This document shows, piece by piece, positions 1-12,189 of a DNA stretch of 64,000 bases. Source of the DNA: Morella rubra (Eukaryota; Streptophyta; Magnoliopsida; Fagales; Myricaceae); the NCBI GenBank assembly GCA_003952965.2, contig CM025856.1, forward strand, positions 4,370,517-4,434,516, in the 5' to 3' direction. The stretch's first letter is position 1. The number at the start of each line of letters is the position of its first letter. A program made the position numbers and the translations under genes. The notes under the pieces are model-generated. The model was not told the origin of the DNA. It saw only the letters and a program-made list of their open reading frames with translations, and did not search any database.

Positions 1-829
1 TCATGAAAAATAATATATACAAGCAGTTTGCTACAAGTCTCTGAGCAGTGTAAACTTCAATGATTTAGAAAATACAAACGACACGTGTGTGAAAAACCGC
101 AACAAAATAAGAGAAGCTTAAGACCTTAGTTTTGTGAGGTGGTCACGCATACCAAAAAGAAACCACTGGTAAAGGAGAACCATGACACATCAGGCGAAAG
201 TCAAACCCAATGCCACTAGGACCTAAGATGCAACTTTGTTGCAATATTTTTACTCCCCCTGAATATGAAACATCAATGCATAAGATTCAAACTTTCTTTT
301 GTTTTTCTTGACTTGCGGTTCTTTTGCTTTTCTTGGCTTTTCTTTTCTTTTTTTCTTTTGGAGTTTTGACTTACAGGGAGGTTCAACTAGTCAGAGGTCA
401 ATTCAACCAGATATGCATGGTTCCCTTCACTTGTGATTGCCAACACACAATCTCACACATGCGGTCAAGCATCATCCAATAAGTTCAGTGTGCATTGTGA
501 TAGATATAGTCAAGTAAATATTTTAAAAATCATACCAGTTAGGCCAACCAGAGACGAGAAGCACAACTGACAAGAACATTATTTATCAGACACAAGATGA
601 AGGAGTATTGAAGGTTTCATGCACGAAAAATGACTATATGTCCAATAAGTATAAAAGATAGTACCAATCAGTTAAACCAACCAACGAGCGACACAACCTC
701 CTTTTTTAAAAAAAAGAAAAAAAGTAAGAAGACACACAATGAGGAGACAAAAACAAACAAAGAAAAAAAAAACACAAACAACAAATAACAAGAAAAAAGA
801 TATAAAAAATGAGAAAAAAATGATGCAAC

Positions 830-3800
830 TCAAGGGACAGCACAAACACCAATGGCTTTCCTGAGAAACTCAAACCTGAGACCATCCAATGGTTTGGTGA
901 AAATATCTGCCAATTGATTCTCAGTAGATATGTGTTCTAAGGAAATAGTCGAGATTCCACAAGATCACGAATGAAATGGTGACGAATGTCGATGTGCTTG
1001 GTCGGGAGTGCTGAACAGGATTCTTAGATATGTTTATCGCACTGGTGTTGTCACAGAACACAGTCATGCAATCTTGTTCTATGCCATAGTCCTTAAGCAT
1101 CTGTTTCATCCAAATCAATTGAGTGCAACAACTACCTGCGGCAATATATTCAGCTTCGGCAGTAGATAAGGAAATTGAGTTTTGTTTCTTACTCATCCAA
1201 GCGACTAGACAGGTTCCTATATAAAAACACCCACCAGAGGTGCTTTTTTCTATCATCAGCGTTACCAGCCCAGTCAGCATCAGAATAACCAGCTAAGTCT
1301 ATATTAGTGTCCCTGGAATACCAAATTCCATAATCTACAGTGCCATTAACATATCGAATGATACGTTTGACAGCACTCAAGTGGGATTCTTTAGGATTAG
1401 CCTGAAATCTAGCACAAACTCCCACACTAAAAGAAATATCAGGACGACTAGCAGTTAAATAGAGAAGACTACCTATCATGCTTCGATAGAGAGTTTGATC
1501 AACGCTTTTCTCAGAAGAATCTGATGCTATCTTCACACTTGTGCTCATGGGAGTCCGGTATGTTTCTTGCTATCCAATCCAAAACGCTTGACGAGATTCT
1601 TGGCATACTTTGATTGGGTTATAAATAACCCATCACTAAGTTGTTTAACCTGCAAACCAAGAAAGTAATTTAGTTCACCGACCATACTCATTTCAAATTC
1701 ACTTTGCATAGCTTCAGCAAATTTATGAGCAAGATTATCAACAGTAGCACCGAAGACTATGTCATCAACATAGATTTGAGCTACAGTGATGTCTGTGTCA
1801 ATGTTCTTGACAAATAGTGTTCGGTCAACTCCTCCTCTCGAGAAACCATGATCTAGAAGATAAGTGTCAACCGATCATACCAAGCTCGAGGTGCTTGTTT
1901 AAGGCCATAAAGAGCTTTCTTCAAGCGATACACATGATCGGGAAACTTTGGATCGACAAACCCCTTGGGTTGTTCAACATATGCTTCTTCTTGAAGAACA
2001 CCATTCAAGAAGGCACTCTTGACATCCATCTGATATAACTTAAAATTCATGAAGCAAGAAATAGCAAGTAAAATACGTATTGACTCTAATCGAGCAACTG
2101 GAGCAAAAGTTTCATCGAAATCAATACCTTCCACTTGTGTATATCCTTGAGCAACTAACCTTGCCTTGTTGCGGGTGATGGCACCATTCTCATCTGTCTT
2201 GTTTTTGAAGATCCACTTGGTACCATAACATTTGTATCTGCAGGTCTAGGAACTAAATACCACACATCATTTCGAACAAATTGATTTAATTCCTCATGCA
2301 TAGCATTAATCCAAAAATCATCTTGAAGAGCTTCTTCAACTTTCTTAGGTTCAATTTGAGAAACATAACTAGTGTAAGTTAAATTACTTAACACTTTTCT
2401 TCTCAATCTCATTCCCTCATTGAGATCACCAATTATGTTTTCTTTAGGGTGATTTAACTTAACCCTAGAAGATGGTTCCTTGCTAGTAGGAACTTCAGAA
2501 TCAGAGAGACATCAGTGTCTCCTGTAGATCACATGCATTTTCAACAGATGAATGTTCTTCATTCTCGTTATCTTTAGAATCAACTGAAGCATCATCCACA
2601 ACAACATTAATGGACTCCATAACAGTAAAAGTACGAGTATTATACACACGAAGGGCTCTACTGTTTGAAGAGTAACCTAAGAAAATTCCTTTGTCACTCT
2701 TTGTATCAAATTTAGCAGTGTTTTCTCTATCCCGAAGAATATAACAAGTACTGCCAAAAACTTTGAAATATTTAACGTAGGTTTCTTACCTTTCCATAAT
2801 TCATATGGAGTCTTGTTCATACCTGGTCTGAGGTAGACACGATTGATAATGTGACAAGTAGTGTTGATTGCTTCACCCCAAAAATGAAGAGCTACCTTCT
2901 TGTTGTGAATCATCGCTCGAGACATTTCCTGAAGGACACGATTCTTTCGTTCTACAACTCCATTCTGTTGAGGTGTGATTGGAGCAGAAAACTCTTGATG
3001 AATACCTGCATTTGAACAAAAATCAAGAAAGTTAGAATTTTCAAATTCCTTACCATGATCACTCCTGATTCTGATAATGGAATAACCCTTTTCATTCATT
3101 AGTCTTTTAAATAAGGTTTCAGCTCGTTCAAAAGCATCAGACTTCTCTCTTAGAAGATCCACCCAAGTGAATCTTGAGAAGTCATCCACCACCACCATGA
3201 TGTACTTCTTGCCACCTAGACTTTCAGTTCTAGATGGTCCCATGAGATCCATATGTAACAATTCCAGAGGTCTCTTAGTCAGAACATCACTAGTTCTTTT
3301 ATGACTGATTTTATTTGTTTACCAAGTTGACACGGTCCACACACTCGATCTTTAACATTATCTAGTTTGGGCAACCTATAACTAGTTCTTTCCTAGAGAT
3401 TTTAGACAAATCTCTGTAATTCACATGTCGAGTCTTTGATGCCATAACTCAGATTCATCAATTTTGGCACTACTACATTTCAATTCAGTATGTGGACTAA
3501 TACCATAGCAGTTATCAGACGTGCGAGTACCTTGCACAACACATTCACCATCAGAATCAAATACAGAGCAAGAATTCTTACCAAAGCGGACTTCAAATCC
3601 AGAATCACAAATTTGACTAATACTCAGCAAATTTGCCTTCAATCCAGCAACAAACAAAACATTTTTGAAAGGAGGCATACCTTCAACTTCAACTGTACCT
3701 TTTCCAAGTATTGGTGCTTTACCACCATCACCAAATGTCACAGATCCAGCTTTGTGATCTTTAAGTGTTGTGAACAAGATTTGTCACCACACATATGCCT

Positions 3801-5670
3801 GGAACAAGCACTATCCAAATACCACAACGAAAGACATCGAGATTTAAAAGCTACAACAGAATTAAAACAATTTACCTCATCTTTCTTGATCCAAACTTTT
3901 TCTTGAACATGTGGTTGTTTTGAAAATTGCTGAAATTTTTTGTTTAACAACATTGTTTGCTCAGTTAAAATTTTAACTTGATAAGCTAAATTCTCATGAC
4001 TGTCATTAGACGAAGATTGATTCAAAGATTTCTCTTGTCTGTGCAATTTAAAACATCTTGGTCTAATGTGACCAACCTTTCCACAAAAATGACATGTAGG
4101 AACAAATTTTTGTGGTGTGTGATTCCTAGCATTTTTCTTTTGTGACCTAGAATCAACAAATTTAGAAACAATTTGTTTACCTTTGCTTACCTGTGGAGCT
4201 GGTCTATTCACTTCTGGAATTTTTCCAAGTATAGATGCTGGAACAAATGTCGTCTTTGAAGTTGAAGCACCCTGAGACTCAGTGTAGCCAAGACCTTTCC
4301 TATTCCAGATGGAAGTCCAAGACTTAACATGTGATCAAGCTTCTTTGTTCCACTGGAAAACTTGTTGAAGTTGTGTATTGGACTTGTCGAGAGCACACTT
4401 CAGTATTTTACTTCAGCCTCAAGTTCCACATTTCTTGCACTGACTTCTTCAAACTTACTCATAAGTTCACCTTTTTCACTTTGCACTTCGTGCATTTTCT
4501 TGAGAAAATATTTGTTTGTCTTTTGAAGCTTCAGACTTTCCTCAACAATTTATTATAAGCTTCTTGAAGACTTTCTTCAATATTGCCATCAACGTCTGAA
4601 TCCTCAAAATCATCATCAATCTCCTGCAAAACAAAACCATCAGTACTAGCTACAAAAGCCATGAAATTTACTTGTTCATCTTCGGAAGAATTCTCATCAT
4701 CACTACTGCTTTTTGACTCATCATCACTCAATGAAGCATTCATAGCTTTTCCTTTTGACTTGAGGTATGTTGGACATTCTGATCTGACATGACCAAAACC
4801 TTGACATTCAAAGCACTTCAGTTTTTTACTCTTGGAGTCATTCGACATGTGTTTGTCCTTTTTGTCCTTTCTGAATCCACTGAACTACCCTGATTCTTTT
4901 CAGAATTCTTGTTGAATGATCGCTGACCACTTCTTGGTTTCAAGAATTTCTTGAATTGTTTGACAAACATAGCGAATTGTGCATCATCAAGAACTTCTTC
5001 ATCTGAATCAACAAGATCTCTTCTTTGATTGATCTCAAAGCAATGGACTTGTTCTTCTTAGGTTGAGGCAATGATACTTCATAAGTCTGCAAAGAACCTA
5101 CCAATTCTTCAATCTTTACAGTGTCAAGATCCTTACTTTCCTCAATTGCAGTGACTTTGGATCTGAATCTTTCAGTAGAGATCTCATAACTTTCTGACTA
5201 CTCGATTATAGCTTGAATTAACTATGTCATTCAGCTTAGCATAGAATTCATCAAAGGTTTCATCTTCTTTCATTCGAATCTCTTCAAACTTTGTGGTCAA
5301 CATTTGAAGTTTTGAATTCTTTACCGTTTTGGTTCCCTCATGAGTAGTTTCCAGAATATCCCAGGCTGCCTTAGATGTTTCACACATAGATATACGTTTA
5401 AATTCATCAGCAGACACAGCCATAAAAATAGAATGTAAACCTTTGCTATTCCAATTACATTCACTGATCTCATTGATAGTCCAGGTGCTAATATCTTTAG
5501 GTGTTTTAACACCTTCAACCTCAGATATAGGGTGCAGACCACCCTTTAACACAAGATCTCCAGACACGTTCATCAAGAGATTTCAGAAAGGCTTTCATGC
5601 GAACTTTCCAGTAAGCATAATTGCTTCCATCAAAATATGGAGGCACGGACAATGACTGACTTTTGTCCAT
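830..5670 (-). pseudogene. copia gag-pol polyprotein, decayed
   Basis: The likely start codon is at 5670-5668 and the last pol codon ends at 832-830. Recognisable blocks in order: gag (UBN2-type) 5670-5184; CCHC zinc knuckle around 4830-4790, and a second CCHC-like motif near 4100-4050; protease core near 3830-3780; GAG-pre-integrase and integrase core 3777-2677 with the TPQQNG-type motif near 2985-2965; reverse transcriptase 2412-1560, including the YVDD box near 1770-1755; RNase H 1280-830 ending in the ADIFTKPL-type motif. The frame changes repeatedly between these blocks and stops are present, so no single intact polyprotein remains. In an active element this protein packages, reverse transcribes and integrates the element RNA. 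Confidence 0.85.
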
Positions 5671-5698
5671 CTAGACTAAGGGTCAAGGACCGAGTTTA

Positions 5699-5711
5699 GG
5701 CTCTGATACCA
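5699..5711 (-). promoter_or_regulatory. primer binding site (initiator tRNA-Met) of copia 1
   Basis: The minus strand reads TGGTATCAGAGCC, the standard copia primer binding site complementary to the 3' end of initiator methionine tRNA. It lies two bases inside the 5' LTR. Confidence 0.9.
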
Positions 5712-5713
5712 AT

Positions 5714-6583
5714 TGAAAAACCTAGTTTAGACCCTAACTTCACCTAGAGGGGGTGAATAGGTGAAATCTAAAAATTAATGATTCAATATCAATTTTAAAA
5801 CAAGTTCTAAAATTGATCAGTCTAGATATATCAATCAACCAACACAATCATCAAAGCAATAAATCAACTTGTAAAGAAATTAAACAAACGCACAAAGAGA
5901 CAAGAGATTTGATGACGAAGTGGAAAACCTTTGAAAAACCATTCAAAGGAAAAACCACTCCGGGCTAGCAGCCACCCAAAATCCACTAAGAAGAAATCCT
6001 TACAACAGTGATTCAGACACGGGCAACCCAGTTGCTTGACTCTGACAACCCTGATGTAATAATCTAAGCACCCTGCTCAGACCCGCTCCAAGCGGCATTC
6101 ACCTCAACCCTTGAGGTTCTTCTTAAGATCTCCACGAACAATCTTGTTCTTCAGCACCTTCAACACCATGAAGGAAACAAGCAATATGAAAGAAGAATAG
6201 AGAAAATTCAATCTTGAAGCACTAAATCTTCTAGGGTTTTTCTCTCAAGGAAGGAGGCACCAAAACTCTCAAAGGAAGCCTTAATTCGTTCTAGTCGGCC
6301 TCTCACGAAACCTAGTAGGGTTTCAAAGTCTTCACAAGGAAATCCAAAAATTTAGTAATTTTTGAAATTCGCCGGAAGTCGCTCGAGCGCTCGTCGAACG
6401 CTTATGTTTTTGTATGAAATTATAAGAGAGTGCTCGAGCGCTTGTTGAACGCTGGTTGAACGTGAAGAAGACTTTGGACAGACCATCAACTCTAACTCTT
6501 GAACAAATGTGGGGACCAAAATTACAACTCGATCATGACATATTTTGACACGAAATGATGTCAATCACAAAAATAAACTAACA
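5714..6583 (-). repeat. 5' LTR of copia element 1
   Basis: On the + strand the LTR begins TGAAAAACCTAG at 5714, two bases beyond the primer binding site, and ends near 6569-6583 in a CA dinucleotide. It is closely similar to the solo LTR at about 9503-10450. It contains several copies of a short GCTCGAGCGCTTGTTGAACG-like motif near 6375-6465. The outer edge is uncertain by about 15 bp because the flanking F-box homology resumes at about 6584. Confidence 0.8.
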
Positions 6584-7224
6584 AATTTTTCTCCAAGAAT
6601 TGGTGCTCAAGTTATATACTTCACTTTGGTATATGAAACCTTTCTCATGATAGGTGTAATGGTCGGGGTCGCAAAGTTCAAGAAGCTTGATTATCTTGTA
6701 GTCATTAGTTTCGACATCAAAACCAAATCCGAGACCAATAGTACTGATGATATACCCAGCAAGAAAATGGGGCACATATGAACTCGGAACAATATTTGTT
6801 TCTTTAGTTGTAGGGTTCCACAGAATAGTATTCAGGTTATAGTTATCATAGATATAAATGAGACCATTGCAAGAACTTGCTATATAAATGTTGACTTTCT
6901 TGTCAATCCCAAAATATGGTGGAGGTAAGGGTTGTGTTAGGGATTCCTAGAGTGTTTCATTAGGAGACGGGAGACAAGATAATCCCTGGTGGCTCTATCA
7001 CGCCGGTGTACGAGAAGAAGAGGTTTCTTGTTCTTATTATGGAAGAGGTGTTTATAGACGAAGTTTTGGTGAGTAATGAGAGCATACCAGGCTTTGCAGA
7101 CACACTTGAATCGCAAAATATAAATGACTAGCAGGCATAGCAGAATCTGTACCACCAGATCCTCGGCTAACTCTTTCCCCTTTAACATTGGCTTGGTTTT
7201 AGAGTAACAAGGAGAGGGATTCAT
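6584..7224 (-). pseudogene. S-locus F-box-like pseudogene A (5' half, cut by copia 1)
   Basis: The minus-strand frame 7224-6937 begins with an N-terminal extension and then an F-box domain (ILLCLLVIYILRFKCVCKAW) very like that of the intact F-box gene at 57062-58213. A frameshift near 6937-6950 moves the homology to another frame. The FBA-type region then continues to the STNSWRK motif near 6584, where the LTR of copia 1 begins. The rest of the gene would lie left of the window, beyond the retrotransposon. Upstream sequence to about 7260 (GAGTAACAAGGAGAGGGATT) is shared with the promoter-proximal region of the intact gene. F-box proteins of this family are substrate receptors of SCF ubiquitin ligases. 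This copy cannot encode one. Confidence 0.85.
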
Positions 7225-7587
7225 ACAACCCGATTACTAGAGGAATTCTTAGAGGACATCTTTCGTTGTAAGAAGGTAAAGTAGTCTTGATGGTCTACTC
7301 TGTATTTTGGTTACTCGCCTTAAAAGGTGTTGGTCTTCAACATTGTGGTTTCTCTTTCTTTCTTGGTTCCCAGGGCTTGAAAACGTAAAGTAGGATATGG
7401 GGAAAGGGGTTGTGGAGGACTTCTAGGTGGACACCTTCTTGGTGTAATTAATGTAGTGGGTAGGTGATGAAAACATACCCGTATTTGTTTCCATAATTAC
7501 CAGAGGATATTTTAAAAGAGAAATATGTTCAATAATATTTCTCATTGCACTTATTAATTCCTAGATTTTGACAACCTAGCTTCTAAA

Positions 7588-7901
7588 TTCCCAATTTTGC
7601 ATCCTTTAATTCCCTTTCCATTGTTGTCCAGATTTTCAACGATAATCCCCCTGACTCCTGCATTATTAGACTGGCCCCAACGTCATTGATATTGTAGAGT
7701 CAATTTTACCAACATTGTGTTGCTTGTAATCATTTTTCATGTTTCTATTCCCAATTTTGCATCCATTAATTCCCTTTCCATTGTTGTCCAGATTTTCAAC
7801 CATAATCCCCCTGACTCCTGCATTATTAGACTGGCCCAAGTCATTGATATTGCAGAGTCAATTTTACCAACATTGTGTTGCTTGTAATCATTCTTAATGT
7901 T
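7588..7901. repeat. tandem duplication, ~157-bp unit, with a third broken copy downstream
   Basis: The block starting TTCCCAATTTTGCATCC at 7588 is repeated from 7747 with only a few changes and the same ending (CATTATTAGACTGGCCC, then GTTGCTTGTAATCATT). Pieces of a third copy appear at about 8445-8480 and 8607-8655. No coding capacity is evident. The surrounding 7225-8900 contains no gene that I can recognise. Confidence 0.7.
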
Positions 7902-7975
7902 TATGTACAAAGGCTGTTCATTTATACATAGGAGACGAGTGAAAGAAAACAATAAAGGAATACGATAAAAAGATT

Positions 7976-8232
7976 GAATTAATTACACTTTTTCCCCATG
8001 GGGTTTGGAGTTTTGAAACTTTGAACCCATTTTTTTCAATTTTGACACATTTTACCCATGTGATTCTGGTTTACTTCAATTTGCACACATCGTTAATTTT
8101 ATCCAATGTTTCGAAAGAAAAAATCAACGACATGTAGAACACGTGAGTGCGAAATATCTCAAAAATAAAAGAACGGGGTGCAAAGTGTCAAATCCCCAAA
8201 ACCACATGGATGTAAATTGTAATTAATCTTTT
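7976..8232. mobile_element. foldback MITE candidate (~257 bp)
   Basis: The left edge ATTAATTACACTTTTTCCCC and the reverse complement of the right edge (near 8190-8232) match imperfectly over about 60 bp, including the CATGTGGTTTTGGGG/CATGGGGTTTGGAG region. It has no coding capacity. I could not define a clean target duplication, so the superfamily is open. Confidence 0.5.
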
Positions 8233-8917
8233 TTGAATATCGGGAACAAAATAGGTAAGTGAGCTACGTCAAGAACACATGATTGAAATTTCCGTTCATT
8301 TTAACAGATAAATAAATGACGAGGTGAAATATAGCCGTACTCTTTTCCATAATTATCTGAGGATATTTTAAAAGAAAATTTTGTTGAATAATAATTCCCA
8401 TTGCATCTATTAATTCCCAAATTTTGACAACCTGGCTTCTTAATTCCCAATTTTGCATCCATTAATTTCCATTGGGATCCAGATCTTCAACCATATTCCT
8501 CTTGTCTACAGTAAGCCACCCATATAAGTTAATGGAAAATGTCTTGTTTTACTTTTTGGGCTTAAAAAAGTACATCAAATCTCTCTCTTGCAAAAAGAGA
8601 GAGTTCAATTGACTCCAGCATTATTAGTCATTGATATTGCAGAGTCAATTTTACCAAGAAATTAATCACAAGTAGGCAAAACCAAATAATCATATAGTTT
8701 AGACATTATGACAAAGAATGCCATGAGTTTTTGAGTTAACATGCGTTCTCTTCTTTTCCTTTCTTTTCTTTGTAGCAAAGAATGCAAAATCTTAAATATC
8801 CTACTTTCATTCTTCTCTCTTCTGAACTCCTAATCCTTTTATTCTTTCTAGCTAACTTCTCAATTGTTGATTCATAATATATCAAAACATTCTCAAATAG
8901 CTAACTCACAAGTGTTA

Positions 8918-9120
8918 GGGGTAAAGTCATAGTTAGCCCCATATGTTTAGACAAAAATCAAATCGGTACCTTTAATTATCAATTTGGCGATTTGAGACCC
9001 TTAACTTTCAAAACACATCAATCTTCGCCCTCCGTCTAAATTCTCTTTTAAATCAAATAGTTTTTCATCCACGTGCGTCACACGTGCCTCTATTCCATCT
9101 GAAATGACCAAGCTGCCCAT
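8918..9120. repeat. left TIR of the Pack-MULE
   Basis: It begins GGGGTAAAGTCATAGTTAGC. Its counterpart, read in reverse complement, begins GGAGTAAATTCATAGTTAGC. Pairing continues with small indels through the CATCTGAAATGACCAA block near 9095-9110. Confidence 0.85.
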
Positions 9121-9502
9121 GATAAGTGAGTACCCATTGACCTCGACTACCCTTGTTCTGTCGGAAGCCAAAAACCCAATCTCAGTTCAAATTTTGTTTT
9201 TTTCCCCCTCACCGAACCAGACGCTCAGAGGAAGACGAAGTGATTTCCCCCTCACTGAAACAGATCTGACAACCTCCCCTGCACCTCCAGCTTCTTGCAC
9301 CAATGAATCCCGTTATTGGGAGATTATCTTATCTAACACATTTTCCGTTATTCCTTTACCCCGCCGCCTGAAGAGAAGCACTCAAACTTTTTCAAATCAA
9401 ACTCAAGGTCCAAAAATCTTCCACTTCCACCATATTTGATTTTCTGATGACAACCACCTTCTATCCCGCGTCAGTTCTTCTTTCTCTCACTCTTGTACTA
9501 AA

Positions 9503-10450
9503 TGAAAAACCTAATTTAGACCCTAATTTCACCTAGAGAGGAGGGGTGAATAGGTGAAATCTAAAAAATATTGATTTAATACCACTTTTAAAATAAGTTC
9601 TAAAATTGATCAATGTAGATATATCAATCAACCAACACAATCATCAAAGCAATAAATCAACTTGTAAAGAAATTAAACAAACGCATAAGGAGACAAGAGA
9701 TTTGATAACGAAGTGGAAAACCTTGGAAAACTCTGATGTAATAATCTAAGCACTCCTTGCTCAAACCCGCTCCAAGCAGCATTCACCTCAACCTTGCGGT
9801 TCTTCTTGAGGATCTCCATGAATACTTTTGTTCTTTAGCACGTCTTCAACACCATGAAGGAAACAAAGCAATATGATAGAAGAATAGAGAAAAACTCAAC
9901 AATCTTGAAGCATAAATCTTCTGGGGTTTTTCTCTCAAGGAAGGAGGTACAAATGCTCTCAAAGGAAGCCCCAATTGGGTTCTAGTCGACCTCATATGAA
10001 ACCTAGTAGGGTTTCACAAGTTTTCACAAGGAAATCCAAAAATTTAGTAATTTTTTAAATTCGTCGGAAGTTGCTCGAGTGCTCGTCAAACGCTATGTTT
10101 CTATCTGAAATTATAACTAGGAGCTTGAATGCTTGTTGGACACTGATTGAACGTGATGACTTTGTATGAATATTTTTCAAGGGAGCTCTAGTGCTTGTTG
10201 AACATTGGTTGAACGTGATGACTCTATCTGATTTTTTTTTAAATGCGTTCAAGTGCTTGTTGAACGCTATTTGAACGTTATGACTGTCTGAATTTTTTTA
10301 AGGTGCTCGAGCATTCGTCGAACGCTAGTTGAACGTAATGACTTTAGATAGACCATCAACTTTAACTCTTAAACAAATGTGGAACCAAATTACAACTCAA
10401 TCACGATATATTTTGACACAGCATGATACCAACATAAAAATACCCTAATG
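9503..10450 (-). mobile_element. solo LTR of the copia 1 family, inside the Pack-MULE
   Basis: It begins TGAAAAACCTAATTTAGACC and follows the copia 1 LTR (5714-6583) along its length, including the TTGAACG-type short repeats, which are amplified here (about 10075-10335). No internal domain, primer site or second LTR is adjacent. The right edge falls between 10434 and 10450. I could not confirm a 5-bp target duplication. Solo LTRs arise by recombination between the two LTRs of an element. Confidence 0.75.
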
Positions 10451-10547
10451 CTATAAGTATCATCTGTAGCCAAAACAAGCCATAACACCATTTTCTTCCA
10501 TCATCACTACAACTACAGAGTTCGTCTTCTTCCTTCTCCTAATTTTA

Positions 10548-11425
10548 ATGGGAGATAACAATGTCAACCTATCTCCTGGTTTCTGATTTTACCCTACGAA
10601 TGAAGAGCTTGTAGTTCATTTCCTTCGTCGTAAGGCCACTTTGTTACCCTGTCACCCCGACATCATCCCCAATCTTGATCTTTACCCGTATGATCCATGG
10701 GAACTTGACGGTACAAAATTTTATGAATTATTGGCTCTGTTTTCTCCTTTTTTTTCTCTATATATATATATATATATATATATAATTGGCTATAATATCG
10801 GAGTTACTTGTAGCAAAGCTTTGGCCGAGGGTAACAAGTGGTATTTATATAGCCGGACGATACAGAGTAGGATTACAAGCAATGGGTATTGGAAGCTTGT
10901 TAACAGCAAATGTATGTGGACCAAATTTTTTCGGTGAGTCGAGGCAGCTCCGCTTCAAAATACCACCGACAATCAACTGTACAAAACAAGGCTAGACCAG
11001 TATTTTCGATCATCCCAAGAATTTTGTTCGTCATCATCCCAACCTAAATTTGGGAAACTCAACCTATCCCTGGTTCCACCATTTTCTAGACAAAAAATAA
11101 AGCCGTAGTCAAAAATTTTGTCAAAGGCCACTTTGTTACCCTGTCACCCCGACATCATCCCCAATCTTGATCTTTACCCGTATGATCCATGGGAACTTGA
11201 CGGTGAATTATTGGCTCTGTTTTCTCCAGGCTAATAATATCGGAGTTAGAGCTTGTAGGCAAGCTTGGCCGACAACCGGACATACAGAGAGGATTACAAG
11301 CAATGCCGATGGGCATAGGAACTGGTCTCGGCACGAAGAAATATTATTCGGAAGCTCCGTTGTTCGGCATCAAAACCAACCGGACATGCAGAATACTTCG
11401 CTGGTTCCACAGTCGAGAAAAGAAC
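10548..11425 (+). pseudogene. captured NAC-domain transcription factor fragment (XND1/NAC104-like)
   Basis: From the ATG at 10548 the frame encodes a NAC subdomain A (PGF-x-FYPT-x-EELVVHFLRRK) with an in-frame TGA where family members have arginine, then a DLYPYDPWELDG block. After an intron-like stretch with a (TA)n run near 10758-10784, a second block reads EGNKWYLYSR and ITSNGYWK (about 10820-10895), matching NAC subdomains C and D. A second, partial copy of the DLYPYDPWELDG exon lies at about 11125-11203. It is followed by a GTKKYYSEAP/GIKTN segment (11325-11375) resembling the end of the NAC domain. NAC proteins are plant transcription factors. The stop and rearrangements make this copy non-functional. 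Assignment to the XND1 group is my best guess from the PYDPWELDG wording. Confidence 0.8.
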
Positions 11426-11633
11426 TTTATTTGTAAAAACTCATCTGTTTTCCACATAAAAAGATATAAGTATAATAACTTTTATTTCTTCTGAATTTTC
11501 TGGATTACAGTAACTGGGTGATATGCCGAGCGTGACAACAACGATGATGGCGGGATAGGGCTATCGTGCTTGGACGAAGTACTCGTGCGAGAGAGGGGAG
11601 ACAGATTTGGCAACTTTATCTCTAACACAGTGT

Positions 11634-11783
11634 GGGCATTTTGGTCATTTCAGATGGAAGTAACGGTGCGTGGTGAAGATTGATGTGTTTTAAAAGTTAA
11701 GAGTCTCAAATTGCTGAATTGATAGTTAGGAGTACCGATTTGATTTTTGCTCAAATAAATAGAGCTAACTATGAATTTACTCC
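11634..11783. repeat. right TIR of the Pack-MULE
   Basis: This is the inverted partner of 8918-9120. About 130-150 bp pair, with the inner limit at the TTGGTCATTTCAGATGGAAG block. Confidence 0.85.
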
Positions 11784-11792
11784 CAAGTGTTA

Positions 11793-12189
11793 TTATTCTA
11801 AATTTTTAACTTTTTAACTTTACACTTTAGTTTCATACATTTATTTTATATTTGTTCTAGTTATCATTATTTTATCTAGAGAAAATTGAGAATTTGAGAT
11901 TAAGTAGAGTACTACTATATAGTTTTATTTTATTTTTTATTTTTGTTCATTGTAGTTATCATTTTTCCTTCTAGGATAATTTTGAGATATCTAAAAGCTA
12001 AAAAAAGGAAAAATTGAAAAATTAATTCAATAGCTCTTAAATATAAAAATTTAATAAGTAATTTTCCATCTCAAAAACGTAAAAGAATAATTTTTAACTA
12101 AAATTATTATATTTTATATTTTAATATAATAATTTATTATAAAAAGTATCTTTTTATGATTTTGCATAAGGCCCCTATTATCTTAGAGA
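11793..12189. other. AT-rich intergenic DNA, nothing recognised
   Basis: Long A/T runs with no open frame, repeat structure or terminal motif that I can identify. Confidence 0.6.

Larger units (their letters stand above)
1..6583 (-). mobile_element. Ty1/copia LTR retrotransposon 1 (left end outside window)
   Basis: Read on the minus strand, the order is 5' LTR (about 6583-5714), primer binding site (5711-5699), gag, protease, integrase, reverse transcriptase, RNase H (pol stop 832-830), then a noncoding 3' region. The integrase-before-RT order defines Ty1/copia. The 3' LTR is not present in positions 1-830, so the element continues to the left of the window. A CCCCCT-rich tract near 251-260 reads as a GGGGGAG-type polypurine tract on the minus strand. 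The element sits inside an F-box (SLF-like) gene whose 5' half remains at 6584-7224. Several frame breaks in pol indicate an old, inactive copy. Confidence 0.9.
8918..11783. mobile_element. Pack-MULE (Mutator-like non-autonomous element) carrying a NAC gene fragment
   Basis: Long terminal inverted repeats (left 8918 to ~9120, right ~11634 to 11783) are flanked by an exact 9-bp direct repeat CAAGTGTTA (8909-8917 and 11784-11792). Long TIRs with 9-bp target duplications are the hallmark of Mutator-like elements. The 2866-bp body encodes no transposase. It contains fragments of a NAC transcription factor gene and a solo copia LTR inserted later. Capture of host gene fragments between MULE TIRs defines a Pack-MULE. 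The NAC sequence lies outside the TIRs and is in the same orientation throughout. Confidence 0.88.

Noticed and set aside
9497-10450. 5-bp target duplication for the solo LTR
   Set aside because: Candidate flanks (CTAAA and TAAAA) do not match exactly and the right edge is uncertain.
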